Shown piece after piece: positions 8,645 through 17,470 of a stretch of DNA of 64,000 nt. Position 1 is the stretch's first letter; the number at the start of each line of letters is the position of its first letter. The notes under the pieces are model-generated. The model was not told the origin of the DNA. It ran no database searches and saw only the letters and a program-made list of their open reading frames with translations. The DNA lies in the NCBI GenBank assembly GCA_046295175.1, contig JBKBNY010000011.1:62001-126000 (forward strand), written 5' to 3'. This DNA is from JALOLV01 sp046295175 (GTDB taxonomy: Bacteria; Bacteroidota; Bacteroidia; Cytophagales; Spirosomataceae). The position numbers and the translations under genes are program-made.

Positions 8645-8827
8645 TTACTTAATTTCTTTGTGAACTGTATGTTTCTTCATGAATGGGTTGTATTTCTTCA
8701 ACTCCATACGACCAGTCGTATTTTTACGGTTTTTAGTCGTAACATAACGTGACATACCCGGTACTCCGCTTGTTTTTTGCTCAGTACACTCCAATATCAC
8801 CTGAATTCTATTGCCTTTCTTTGCCAT
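8645..8827 (-). CDS. rpmG: 50S ribosomal protein L33
   Basis: A 60-residue basic protein with L33 signatures: MAKKGNRIQVILECTEQK, RYVTTKNRKNTTGRMELKKY and the end FMKKHTVHKEIK. It belongs to the large subunit near the tRNA exit site. Only one cysteine is visible, so this is the cysteine-pair-free type that does not bind zinc. It is followed by the DUF4295 gene in the usual Bacteroidota order. The L28 gene that often precedes it is absent: the upstream neighbour is the TlpA-like gene. Confidence 0.96.
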   Translation of the reverse strand: MAKKGNRIQVILECTEQKTSGVPGMSRYVTTKNRKNTTGRMELKKYNPFMKKHTVHKEIK

Positions 8828-8859
8828 TGTATTATTATCGTTAATGTTATTGGTTAATT

Positions 8860-8893
8860 GTTAATCGAGCACATTCAACGAATAACGATTAAC
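8860..8893. repeat. Intergenic inverted repeat GTTAATCG/CGATTAAC
   Basis: Arms GTTAATCG (8860-8867) and CGATTAAC (8886-8893) lie upstream of rpmG. The same arms recur at 14792-14824, and one copy is at 10185-10192. It may be a small dispersed element or chance in A+T-rich DNA. Confidence 0.35.
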
Positions 8894-8963
8894 TTTTAAC
8901 TCTTACAAGTCTTCATTTGGGGTTGCAAAATTAGTAAAATCATTTGAAATACACAAAAATCTT

Positions 8964-10154
8964 TTAAAAGTTTTTTCTTAAATCTTCGTGCAATACCATG
9001 CAAGAGGTCTCAAAAGTCTTGGGTTCGAGCTTAAAACCCATTTTTGCGAGGTTGTTGGGTACTTGTGTAGCTTCTTTCGGAATTTCGGGAACGGTAATTA
9101 TCGAATCATCTCCCAACCCACTTTCATTGACGATTGGCATATCTACCACCCGTGTATCCCAAAGTAATTTTAGGTAATCTTTTAGCGGTAGGCTGACACC
9201 TGCCCCATTTACATCGGCAGTACCGTTTGGCATAAAAGCGTAGGCTTTACGAATACGGGTTTCGTTTTTAGCTTTTACACCAAAAGCATCTTCGAGGTGC
9301 TTCATACCGATTTCGCCCAGACGATGTTTCATCGCTTCGGGAATCTTAATAGTCATGCAGTATTGCTGGTTTTCTTGAAGCAAATACTTCGTTTTTTCGG
9401 TAACTTCAAGACAAGCTCTTTCGTTAGGATTTTCTTTTGAGGCTTGGTATAAAACCTGATACATCAACGGCACGGTGCAGTTGATAAATTCGTATTCAAA
9501 ATCTGATTTTTTATTGATTTGCGACTGGATTCCGTCACGGTATGCCGCTACCGAGACTTTATAGAAACTTTTTTCTTCGTAGTTTACCGCCGTCAAGGCT
9601 GTTGAAGTTTCACTTTTTGAGGCAAACTCGGCCTTAGTTTTTACGGGCAAGACAGCTCCGCTTTTGGCAAGATAAACGATTTCTTTATTGATTTGGTCGG
9701 GCGATGTAATGGCCTTTAGATAACCCTGCGGGTCGATGACAATCGTATGCGGCATAAATTGATGATAAAACAATTTATTGAGTGATTTATCGGTATCTAA
9801 GCCCAATTTTAGGTTTGTTGGTCTTTTTTTGAGGAAATTAGCGACTTTCCAACGTTCTTCGTCGGTAATTGCAATAACAACTAAATCTTTAGGGATTTGG
9901 TATTGGATGTCGTAGAGGTGGTCCATTGCCGGAATACAAGGTCCACAATAAGTAGCCCAAAACTCAAGAATCACCACTTTGCCTCGGTATTCTTTGATAT
10001 TGTGTTTTTCGGTGCCAGTTGGGGTGTAGAGTGTAATATCAAAATCGGGTACTTGAGTACCAATCTGAATCATCTCCGAAACAGCTCCTTCTTGACTGAA
10101 TGCTTTATTGAATAAAAATGTAACTACTAATATTATTTTCCAGAACTCTTTCAT
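8964..10154 (-). CDS. TlpA-like thioredoxin fused to a DUF3738-like domain
   Basis: A 396-residue exported protein. A signal peptide (IILVVTFLFNKAFSQ) leads to a redoxin/TlpA domain with the catalytic pair in WATYCGPC (cysteines about 70 and 73) and the cis-proline region PHTIVIDPQGYL. From about residue 190 the protein changes to a region resembling the DUF3738/TIGR03435 family. Its signature-like parts are RVVDMPIVNESGL and a C-terminal segment GFKLEPKTFE. The thioredoxin half probably reduces or exchanges disulfides in the periplasm. The role of the second half is unknown. The fusion assignment is clear for the first domain and moderate for the second. Confidence 0.85.
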   Translation of the reverse strand: MKEFWKIILVVTFLFNKAFSQEGAVSEMIQIGTQVPDFDITLYTPTGTEKHNIKEYRGKVVILEFWATYCGPCIPAMDHLYDIQYQIPKDLVVIAITDEERWKVANFLKKRPTNLKLGLDTDKSLNKLFYHQFMPHTIVIDPQGYLKAITSPDQINKEIVYLAKSGAVLPVKTKAEFASKSETSTALTAVNYEEKSFYKVSVAAYRDGIQSQINKKSDFEYEFINCTVPLMYQVLYQASKENPNERACLEVTEKTKYLLQENQQYCMTIKIPEAMKHRLGEIGMKHLEDAFGVKAKNETRIRKAYAFMPNGTADVNGAGVSLPLKDYLKLLWDTRVVDMPIVNESGLGDDSIITVPEIPKEATQVPNNLAKMGFKLEPKTFETSCMVLHEDLRKNF

Positions 10155-10224
10155 CGCAAATCACAAATTGAAAAATGGTAAGCAGTTAATCGAAAATCGT
10201 TATTTGCTAATCTTTTTGGGGTAT

Positions 10225-10785
10225 TTATTCGTCAAAAATCGAGTCGTGGGCAATACTAAAATCGGTAAAGTACTTCGACTTAGCGGTTTCGTCAGCCTCG
10301 GCATAAGAATACAACTCAAATTTGTTATCGGTGTTTTGAGAATAAACCCAAATCGACTCATTCAACGAATCAATTATCCAATATTCTTTTACACTAAATC
10401 GTTCAAAATCATTTTTTTTCTCAATGTAATCTCTCGCAACCGAACCTTTAGATACCACCTCAACCAAAACATCTGGCACACCCATTATGCTGCTCTCTTT
10501 GATGATTTGCTTGTTTTCATTCGCAATAAATATAAGGTCTGGTTGTGCGACATTGCCTTCATCGAATATTACATCGAGCGGAGCGATAAATATCTCGCCT
10601 AATTTTTGACTTTTGATAAATGGTTTTACTGAATCATATAAATTCAATAAAACTCTCTGGTGTTTGGGTTTAGGAGACGGCATTTCTAAAAGGTGGAAAT
10701 CACGGAGTTCGTAGCGAGATTCGGCGGGTAATTCTGCCGTCATTCTCTCGTACGTCCAGCGTTCGGTACTAACTGCGATTGCCAT
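10225..10785 (-). CDS. Uma2-family (DUF820) putative restriction-like nuclease
   Basis: A 186-residue protein of the Uma2 family, which has a PD-(D/E)xK nuclease fold. Matching parts are the N-terminal RYELRDFHLLEMPSP, the acidic residue in VAQPDLIFIANENK, the core DVLVEVVSKGS, and KEYWIID. The family is common in multiple copies in cyanobacteria and Bacteroidota, and its biological role is uncertain. Earlier ideas include nuclease or transposon-related activity. It lies between the DUF5916 outer-membrane gene and the TlpA-like gene on the same strand, with short spacers and no partner that would reveal its job. Confidence 0.85.
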   Translation of the reverse strand: MAIAVSTERWTYERMTAELPAESRYELRDFHLLEMPSPKPKHQRVLLNLYDSVKPFIKSQKLGEIFIAPLDVIFDEGNVAQPDLIFIANENKQIIKESSIMGVPDVLVEVVSKGSVARDYIEKKNDFERFSVKEYWIIDSLNESIWVYSQNTDNKFELYSYAEADETAKSKYFTDFSIAHDSIFDE

Positions 10786-10821
10786 ATTTTATCAATTTTT
10801 AAGCAATTTAATAAAAACATT

Positions 10822-13083
10822 TTATATCGTCAGCCAATAATTCATCTTAAATACCACCGCTCGGTTTTTGTTTTTGAGGAACGGGTCAGTAAAATAATTA
10901 TCGGTATATACCAAAAAGAAATCCGACATCGGTTTGTAACGGTACTGCAAACGGCTGTTTACATTGAAGTTATTGCGTTGGGTATTATACTGCAAAAACG
11001 TTGTCCAAAAGATACTATTCGAGAAATTCACCTCAATTCTCGGGCTAATCAGAAATAGATTTACGTCTCCGTATCCACTTGCAAATTTGAGGTTATTTTG
11101 TTCAAAATTCAATGTAAAATTACCCCACGGCTGTTGCCTAAATGTCAGAGCCAAAAGATATTGCTGGGCTGTTCCGTTGTAGAACCCACCCCAACGCATA
11201 CTGGTTTCGAGTGCGAGTTTCTTACGAGCATCTGATGTGTACTGAATATTGTATTGACTGTATGCGTATCGCCCTGGTGCCAACGGCTTATCGTTGGGTA
11301 GTGGCGTGTAATAGAGCAATTCGGTCATTTGAGGGTCAAATCTAAACGCCAGTCGACTGGTATTCTTAAAAACCATAAAATACCTGAAACGATTAAAACG
11401 CTCATTGAGCCTGCCATTTGGCAACCAAACCATAAAATTCTCAATACCGAAGCGGTGAATATTAATTTTGCCATTTTGTGGACGAATCTGATATTCTAAC
11501 TCGCTGTAAAGTTGTTTGAAACCCATTCGGATAGTCGTATCGCCCGACTCGTAAGTATCGCCTTTAGTCGCAAAACTCTCGATTCGGTTCACAAATCCCA
11601 TATCGGCGTAGTAGTTTCCACCAAAACCACCCCAATCAATAAAAAAGCTAAGATTTTTACCAAAATACCCACCGCCAAGCTGATAAAAACTATTTTTTTC
11701 TTGCATACCCGGCTTCATAGAGAGGTGGTAGCCACTCCAAAAATTAATGTCGCCTTTGGCATTTGAGTAATTAAACTCCATGCCAGTATTTCGGCCGTAT
11801 TGGTCGAGTGGATTTTTCTTGATTTCGGAATCTTCCATAAATCCTTGTCGATTTAAGAAATAACCTTTTACCGACGACCGACTGAAAACCCGCTGGTTGA
11901 AGGTTGCGGCAGTATAATTTTGGGCAGCTGCGTAGTCTTCGTCTCCAACTTTCCCTCGGCGAGCGGTTTGCATATTCATTACACCAATCCGAAGGTTTTT
12001 GGTGGCATTGCCGCTAAGGCGTAATCCTCCCAAAATCGGAATCTGATTACCGTTATTATCTAATCCGATTCGGCGAGAATAAAACGGACGGAATGGTGGC
12101 GAACCGTAAGCACTAAAAATATCATCGTTTTCGAGGAAGAAAGTGCGTCTTTCGGGAAAAAAGATATTGAAGCGAGTTAGGTTTGTAACTTGTCTATCAA
12201 CTTCGATTTGCGAAAAATCGGGGTTCACCGTCAAATCCAGATTAAGCGAAGGCGTGACCGACAGTTTTGCATCAAGACCCGCATTGGCTTTGTATTTATT
12301 GGGCGTTCCGTCTTCACGATTGGCAGCAACCGAACCCGTCACGTACGGAATAATCGAAGCGTTTGTACCTTGTTTTACTGGGGATTTATCCCAAACTAAG
12401 GCTCCTGTATAACCAAAATCCGTCCCCAAAAACTGCACTGGTACGTGGGTCCAGGTATTGTAGGTATTTTCTTTTAAATCGCTTCTGATAAAATTGATAC
12501 CCCATTTGGTATTACCAGATTCAAATCGGAGAGTTTTGAAGGGAATCGCCATCTCGACCACCCAATAATCTTTGAATCGTTTGGTTGCCGAAAACCATTT
12601 ATTATCCCAACTAAAGTTCATTTCGTCGCCAAATGATGTCGCACTCAATAAATCTTCAGATTGGACATTGTATGGACTCACACCAAACAAAAATCCGTTG
12701 CTACGACGATTGACAGGGTCAATCATCACGGCAAAACCATCGCTATCCCAATAGCGAGTATCACGTTTTAGGGTCTGAATCACGTACGTGTTTGTATCGT
12801 AGCAGATTGCCGCAAAATACAGATTTCGGTCATCATAAGCGGCTCTTACTTCGGTTTTGCGAGTTGCTTTGCGGTCGTCTTTGGGCCATTTTTGCCAAAA
12901 TCCATCTGCTTTTTGGGCGGTTTTCCAAATATCTTCGGTTAGGTCTCCGTCAATCTTGATTTCGGAGCTTGTGCGGGTAACTTTTAATTGATATTCTTCT
13001 TGAAATTTCGAACCGTCTTGTGAATCGTTTTGTGCAAATAGAGAATTAGAAATCAATAAAAATAAGTAAAAGAACTTTTTCAT
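10822..13083 (-). CDS. DUF5916 outer-membrane protein with N-terminal CBM9-like domain
   Basis: A 753-residue exported protein. A signal peptide (FFYLFLLISNSLFAQ) is followed by a carbohydrate-binding family 9-like beta domain over roughly residues 30-210, with EIKIDGDLTEDIWKTA and AAYDDRNLYFAAICYD. The remainder matches the DUF5916 pattern: NPDFSQIEVDRQVTNLTRFN, FPERRTFFLENDDIF, then a long beta-rich region likely to form an outer-membrane barrel. The CBM9-like part suggests surface binding of carbohydrate or cell-wall material, but no substrate is shown. The length is normal for the family. It stands alone, 36 bases upstream of the Uma2 gene on the same strand. Confidence 0.85.
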   Translation of the reverse strand: MKKFFYLFLLISNSLFAQNDSQDGSKFQEEYQLKVTRTSSEIKIDGDLTEDIWKTAQKADGFWQKWPKDDRKATRKTEVRAAYDDRNLYFAAICYDTNTYVIQTLKRDTRYWDSDGFAVMIDPVNRRSNGFLFGVSPYNVQSEDLLSATSFGDEMNFSWDNKWFSATKRFKDYWVVEMAIPFKTLRFESGNTKWGINFIRSDLKENTYNTWTHVPVQFLGTDFGYTGALVWDKSPVKQGTNASIIPYVTGSVAANREDGTPNKYKANAGLDAKLSVTPSLNLDLTVNPDFSQIEVDRQVTNLTRFNIFFPERRTFFLENDDIFSAYGSPPFRPFYSRRIGLDNNGNQIPILGGLRLSGNATKNLRIGVMNMQTARRGKVGDEDYAAAQNYTAATFNQRVFSRSSVKGYFLNRQGFMEDSEIKKNPLDQYGRNTGMEFNYSNAKGDINFWSGYHLSMKPGMQEKNSFYQLGGGYFGKNLSFFIDWGGFGGNYYADMGFVNRIESFATKGDTYESGDTTIRMGFKQLYSELEYQIRPQNGKINIHRFGIENFMVWLPNGRLNERFNRFRYFMVFKNTSRLAFRFDPQMTELLYYTPLPNDKPLAPGRYAYSQYNIQYTSDARKKLALETSMRWGGFYNGTAQQYLLALTFRQQPWGNFTLNFEQNNLKFASGYGDVNLFLISPRIEVNFSNSIFWTTFLQYNTQRNNFNVNSRLQYRYKPMSDFFLVYTDNYFTDPFLKNKNRAVVFKMNYWLTI

Positions 13084-13218
13084 TCAATGTGTTTTGTTGA
13101 TAAAATAAGATTACAAAGTTAGGACAATCTTCTGAGTTAAACGTTGCATACTAATCGACAAAGACTATTTTTTATTGATTTTTAGACAATCTGCTACGAT
13201 TATTCGATGATTTTGGTT

Positions 13219-13226
13219 TAGATTTG
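13219..13226 (+). promoter_or_regulatory. -7-like box before the lipoprotein gene
   Basis: TAGATTTG fits TAnnTTTG and lies 32 bases before the ATG at 13259. No properly spaced TTTG -33 box is seen, so this is a weak call. Confidence 0.3.
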
Positions 13227-13258
13227 GAAAATTTTCATTTACATAATCTTACAAAACC

Positions 13259-13831
13259 ATGTCAAAATACTTTTTTGCTATTATCGCAGCGGCTTTGATG
13301 ATGTCTTGTGCCAAAGAACGCAAAGTTGTTGTTGTATCGTTGGGTGACTACGAAATCGAAGGCGTAACCGAAAAACCAGTTAAACACGACTATTTAGCTC
13401 CATACAACAAAGATGAGTATGTACTAAGCAAAGACGAAATCAAGATTAAAGATAAAACATTCAAAATCGAAGGCGAAGGCTCTTTTGTGGTAAATAATAC
13501 CGAAAACGACCTTTTGGTTAGCTCACTCGACGCACCGTCTGAGAAAGTAAAAGAGGCACTTTCGGCAGTTGCCAATGCCAATAGTTTAGAAAGGGCTTTT
13601 CAGGAGATTCAGTTGAATAATACTGGCCAAGAAGACGTAAAGTTGATTGAGCGAATCCCTCCGTTTTCGGCTGGAAAAGTAACAAAAAATAAGAATTCAA
13701 GAATCTACGGCCCACGCAGTCAGCCACCAAGAAGAATCGATTTGAAAGAAGGCGAAGCAAAACCGCTTTTGTTTCAGATGTTTGATGTAGATGAAGTAAA
13801 GAAATCGTTCAAGACCGATTTGCCAAAATAA
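13259..13831 (+). CDS. Hypothetical lipoprotein
   Basis: A 190-residue protein with a lipoprotein signal (YFFAIIAAALMMSC; lipidated cysteine at residue 17). The mature part is hydrophilic and rich in lysine and glutamate. It has no domain I recognise; a proline- and arginine-rich stretch (RIYGPRSQPPRRIDLKEGE) lies near the C terminus. It is transcribed divergently from the DUF5916 gene and converges on the yebC-like gene, so it is probably a single-gene unit. Membrane anchoring is well supported; function is unknown. Confidence 0.75.
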   Translation: MSKYFFAIIAAALMMSCAKERKVVVVSLGDYEIEGVTEKPVKHDYLAPYNKDEYVLSKDEIKIKDKTFKIEGEGSFVVNNTENDLLVSSLDAPSEKVKEALSAVANANSLERAFQEIQLNNTGQEDVKLIERIPPFSAGKVTKNKNSRIYGPRSQPPRRIDLKEGEAKPLLFQMFDVDEVKKSFKTDLPK

Positions 13832-13838
13832 GAGTGTC

Positions 13839-13883
13839 TAAGGTTGAAAGTTCAATGTTTTATTCCTTGAACTTTCAACCTTA
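13839..13883. terminator. Inverted repeat between convergent genes
   Basis: Arms TAAGGTTGAAAGTTCAA (13839-13855) and its exact complement (13867-13883) lie between the lipoprotein gene and the yebC-like gene. There is no strong T-run, but its position suits a two-way terminator. Confidence 0.55.
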
Positions 13884-13890
13884 AACCCAA

Positions 13891-14613
13891 TTACGCTACA
13901 ACCATATTATGATAGACGTTCTGAACGTCGTCATCTTCTTCGAGGCGTTCGAGAAGTTTCTCAATATCGGCGGCTTGTTCTTCGGTCAATGTTTTAGTAT
14001 CGTTTGGTACACGCTCAAAATCTGCTCCGAGGAGTTCAAAACCCTTACTTTCTAAGTATTTCTGTAAGCTACCAAACGAGGTAAACTCTCCGTAAATATT
14101 GATTTGATTGTTTTCGTCGTCTAAGAAAACTTCTTCGGCACCGTAATCAATCAATTCTAACTCTAATTCTTCGACATCAATTGCATCTGTTTTGGCAATT
14201 TTGAAGATACATTTACGCTCAAAAATAAAATCGAGCATACCCGACGTACCGATTGTACCACCACATTTTGTAAAATGACTCCGCACATTGGCAATCGAAC
14301 GGTTGGTATTATCGGTTGTACACTCTACCAAAATCGCCACACCGTGTTGTCCGTATCCTTCATAAACAATCTCTTTGTAGTCTTCTTGCTCTTTCGATGA
14401 CGCACGCTTGATAGCATTCTCGACGTTTGCTTTTGGCATGTTGGCCGCTTTGGCGTTTTGCATAATCGCACGCAAACGTGAGTTACTATTTGGGTCTGGC
14501 CCCGCCGATTTTACGGCAATCGCAATATCTTTACCAATACGAGTGAATGTTTTTGCCATTTGCCCCCAACGCTTCATTTTGCGGGCTTTTCTAAATTCAA
14601 ATGCTCTTCCCAT
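13891..14613 (-). CDS. YebC/PmpR (TACO1) family protein
   Basis: A 240-residue protein of the widespread YebC family. Members have been described as transcriptional regulators and, more recently, as factors helping ribosomes through difficult sequences. Signatures include KTFTRIGKDIAIAVKSAGPD, NVENAIKRAS, YEGYGQHGVAILVECTTDN and ANVRSHFTKCGGTIGTSG near the centre. The C-terminal acidic end DIEKLLERLEEDDDVQNVYHN is also typical. Length is normal. Neighbouring genes do not suggest a specific target. Confidence 0.95.
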   Translation of the reverse strand: MGRAFEFRKARKMKRWGQMAKTFTRIGKDIAIAVKSAGPDPNSNSRLRAIMQNAKAANMPKANVENAIKRASSKEQEDYKEIVYEGYGQHGVAILVECTTDNTNRSIANVRSHFTKCGGTIGTSGMLDFIFERKCIFKIAKTDAIDVEELELELIDYGAEEVFLDDENNQINIYGEFTSFGSLQKYLESKGFELLGADFERVPNDTKTLTEEQAADIEKLLERLEEDDDVQNVYHNMVVA

Positions 14614-14791
14614 GAGTAATGAGTGAATGATTGAATGATATAATTAGTGAATATTTTTGCAAAATTATAGATAATTATCGAAGAATAACGCTTCGGTATT
14701 TGAGATTATAGAAATTCTGAATTCTTCAATCTGAAACTACTAAGTGCTTGATACAAATTAGTTTATGTTATTTGTTAATCGTAAATAAAAC

Positions 14792-14824
14792 TGTTAATCG
14801 GATAATTGCGAACCTCGATTAACA
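14792..14824. repeat. Intergenic inverted repeat TGTTAATCG/CGATTAACA
   Basis: Perfect 9-base arms at 14792-14800 and 14816-14824 lie just after thiL. A further TGTTAATCG begins at 14773. It shares its core with the repeat upstream of rpmG and may also act as a weak hairpin terminator for thiL. Confidence 0.4.
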
Positions 14825-14840
14825 ATTTTCTATTAACCAC

Positions 14841-15869
14841 TTATTTCAAATGTACCCAACCTTGGGCTTGGATTTCGGCACGAGTACCCGATTTCAAAAT
14901 AAGTTCATAATTTTTGGATTCGGTCATAAAACCAATTGGAGTTATGTAGGCCGAGTTCTTGATTTTATCAAAATCGCTCTGCCTGATTGTGAATAGCAGT
15001 TCGTAGTCTTCGCCGCCATTCATCGCTGCGGTAATCGGACTTAGATTTAACTCCGAAGCAGTCAAAAATGTTAGGTCTTCGACAGGTAATTTATCTTCGT
15101 AAATATTAACCCCTACACCTGACTGTTTACAAATGTGCATAATTTCAGATGCTAATCCGTCCGAAATATCAATCATTGAGGTCGGATGCACGCCCAATTC
15201 TCGTAGCTCATAGACAACGTCGGTACGGGCTTCGGGTTTTAGCAAACGTTCTACCAAATATTGTTTTTCTTCGAGTTCGGGCTGCATCTGTGGGTCGGCC
15301 ATGTAAACTTGTTTCTCTCTTTCGAGCACCTGTAAGCCTAAATACGCCGCTCCAATATCGCCCGTAACACAAAGAATATCGTTTGGTTTTGCCCCGTTTC
15401 GATAAACCACTTTATCTTTCTCGACAAAACCCGTTGCAGTTATCGAGATAACCAAACCCGAACGAGATGCCGTTGTGTCGCCACCAACCAAATCTACATT
15501 GTAGCTTTCGCAAGCCATGCGGATACCAGTATAGAGTTCGTCCACTGCCTCGACCGAGAAGCGATTGCTCATGGCTATGCTCACCGTAATTTGTTTCGGG
15601 ATGCCATTCATGGCCGCGATGTCAGAGATATTGACCGCCACAGCTTTGTAGCCCAAATGACGAAGTGGCGTGTATGATAAATCGAAATGGATGCCTTCGA
15701 GCAGCATATCGGTTGATAGAAGCATGTATCTATCGCCTACATCAATCACAGCGGCATCGTCGCCGATACCCCAAACGGTTTCGGGATTATATTTTTTATT
15801 GATATTTTGGGCGATTCGATTTATCAATCCAAACTCGCCTAATGTACTGAGTTCTGTTCTTTCTGCCAT
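14841..15869 (-). CDS. thiL: Thiamine-monophosphate kinase
   Basis: ThiL phosphorylates thiamine monophosphate to the active cofactor thiamine diphosphate. The 342-residue protein has the PurM/ThiL fold signatures: the N-terminal GEFGLINRIAQ, the metal-binding WGIGDDAAVID, DMLLEGIHFD, and VNISDIAAMNGIPKQ. Further motifs are LVGGDTTAS, ICVTGDIGAAYLGLQ-like residues, SMIDISDGLASE, and MNGGEDYELLFT. An in-frame upstream ATG would add 19 hydrophobic residues unlike the family and overlap a terminator hairpin, so I chose the ATG at 15869. No other thiamine gene and no thiamine riboswitch-like sequence is nearby. Confidence 0.95.
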   Translation of the reverse strand: MAERTELSTLGEFGLINRIAQNINKKYNPETVWGIGDDAAVIDVGDRYMLLSTDMLLEGIHFDLSYTPLRHLGYKAVAVNISDIAAMNGIPKQITVSIAMSNRFSVEAVDELYTGIRMACESYNVDLVGGDTTASRSGLVISITATGFVEKDKVVYRNGAKPNDILCVTGDIGAAYLGLQVLEREKQVYMADPQMQPELEEKQYLVERLLKPEARTDVVYELRELGVHPTSMIDISDGLASEIMHICKQSGVGVNIYEDKLPVEDLTFLTASELNLSPITAAMNGGEDYELLFTIRQSDFDKIKNSAYITPIGFMTESKNYELILKSGTRAEIQAQGWVHLK

Positions 15870-15895
15870 TGGTTTGAAAGATTTAAAACAAAAAA

Positions 15896-15916
15896 TCCAT
15901 ACCGAAATGGTATGGA
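15896..15916 (-). terminator. Intrinsic terminator of the OmpH-like gene
   Basis: On the minus strand the stem TCCATACC/GGTATGGA with a five-base loop is followed by TTTTTTGTTTT. It ends 27 bases before the thiL start, so thiL probably needs its own promoter or read-through. Confidence 0.75.
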
Positions 15917-15923
15917 ATCTCTG

Positions 15924-15946
15924 CAACGACTCGATGTGAGTCGTTG
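15924..15946. terminator. Second hairpin between the OmpH-like gene and thiL
   Basis: Perfect 9-base arms CAACGACTC and GAGTCGTTG with a five-base loop lie just after the OmpH-like stop codon. It stands in tandem with the terminator at 15896-15916 and may protect the transcript's 3' end. Confidence 0.5.
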
Positions 15947-15954
15947 AAAATTAA

Positions 15955-16536
15955 TTATTTTTTGCCTTTTGTATCGGCATATTCTTTATTTAAGCCTTCG
16001 AGTACTTGCTTAGTGATATCCATTTCTTCTTTGGCATACAACACACCGCCACCTTTTGAGTAACCAATTACCATATCGTATTTGTTATCTGAATTGTATT
16101 TCTTCAAATAATCTTGGATTTTGGTAAGCAACTCATCCGTTTTTTTAGCTTCTTGACTTACTAAATCTTGCCCAGCCTTATCGCGGTAAGCCATGATGTT
16201 TTGCTCTTTTTGTTGCAACTGCATTTGAGTTGTTTGCAATTGCTCTTGGGTCATGCCACCTTGTTGAGCTTTATTCTGGAAAAACGCCACTTCATTCTGG
16301 AATGATTTTGCTTTGTTTGCCAAATCATTCTCTAATTGAAAACGTTTTTGTTGAAACTCTTTTACAACATCTTTATAATAATCGTACTGATTCAATAAAG
16401 TATCTGTATTTACATATACGATACGGCTCGCTTGCTTAGCACCAGTTGCTGTGCTTGTTGTTGCAGTAGAACCCTCGTTTTTGCAACTCCAAGCAGCAAA
16501 CGCCGCCATCAGAATTACGATTGATAGTTTTTTCAT
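15955..16536 (-). CDS. OmpH/Skp-like periplasmic chaperone lipoprotein
   Basis: A 193-residue protein with a lipoprotein signal (SIVILMAAFAAWSC; cysteine 18), a Thr/Ser/Ala-rich linker, and an OmpH/Skp domain beginning RIVYVNTDTLLNQY. A long charged and glutamine-rich helical region follows (roughly residues 60-150) that would form the Skp coiled-coil arms. The C-terminal strand region has GYSKGGGVLYAKEEMDIT. Skp-type proteins hold unfolded outer-membrane proteins in the periplasm. The lipidated form is a variation often seen in Bacteroidota, where several paralogs are common. It is a single-gene unit with a strong terminator. Confidence 0.88.
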   Translation of the reverse strand: MKKLSIVILMAAFAAWSCKNEGSTATTSTATGAKQASRIVYVNTDTLLNQYDYYKDVVKEFQQKRFQLENDLANKAKSFQNEVAFFQNKAQQGGMTQEQLQTTQMQLQQKEQNIMAYRDKAGQDLVSQEAKKTDELLTKIQDYLKKYNSDNKYDMVIGYSKGGGVLYAKEEMDITKQVLEGLNKEYADTKGKK

Positions 16537-17306
16537 TAGAATAAATATTGTTTTTGCGAAAAATTGGGTGCAAAGATAACAAATTATTACTTAATTACTA
16601 CAAACATCCACCGCCAACCGTTGCTTTAAATACTGTATTTGCTTCTGTTTTAAAGCCCGGCTGCAGTAAAACTGAATTTTTAGAGTCAAAATAGATATTT
16701 GCATTAGACTGGATAGTACTGTTTCCGACAATTTGATTACTTACTTGCAAGACCTGCTGCCCACTCAACATAGAGTTATAAGTAGCATTCGATAAACAAA
16801 CGTAAGTAGTAGCATCATAGCACGCCGTTTGGTTCTGATACAAAGCTCTTACCTGCCCATCGGTTAATGCCCCTTTGTAAATTTGGACGTCGTCGATTAT
16901 ACCTTTGAAATTTGAAAATCCATTATTTATAGAGGTACCAAGGTTAAAATTTGAATTATTAGGATAAATAAAAAATGGGGTATAGTACAAGTTCGTAACC
17001 AAATTCCCATTTAAGAAAATCTTCATATCTCCTCCATCTTTCGTAAATACTAAATTATACCAAGAATTATTATTCATTGCCATTGAATAACTTGTTAACC
17101 CAGTACCATTTTCTGAATACACAATTATATAATTTATGGCACCTCGAAAAATATAGATTGTCTGATAATTGAGGTCATAACCATTTGCAAAAAGAGTTAT
17201 TGTTTGAGTATTAAAATCTAGTGTAGGTGTAAACCACATAGAATATGTAAAATTGTAATTTTTTAGATTATTTGTAGGAAATTATATATAATCATCCACC
17301 CCATCA

Positions 17307-17470
17307 AAACTATAAGCACTATTAGCATTTCCAAATCTATCAGTAGTAAGAGTAGCTCCATAGACAGTACCATTATTTAAACCTTTTGAGTCATTAGCGT
17401 TTCCGTTGAAGGGAAAGCAACTCACCAATCGTACAGCCACTGGGTTCACAGTGATAACAGCACTACCACT
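17307..17470 (-). repeat. Internal repeat copy A of the LamG gene
   Basis: This segment closely resembles 18468-18631 in the same gene and has the same length. Both encode the end of an Ig-like repeat and the start of a LamG domain (VSCFPFNGNANDSKGLNNG), showing recent domain duplication. Confidence 0.8.

Noticed and set aside
10108..10602. 164-codon open frame on the plus strand
   Set aside because: It lies across the start of the TlpA-like gene and inside the Uma2 gene on the other strand, and has no family resemblance.
14614..14840. Possible small RNA or tRNA in the gap after thiL
   Set aside because: No cloverleaf or conserved tRNA TTC-type arm was seen; only the GTTAATCG repeats are present.
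15869..15926. Thiamine riboswitch before thiL
   Set aside because: The hairpins lack the conserved CTGAGA and ACCTGA-type elements of that riboswitch; one is a plain terminator.
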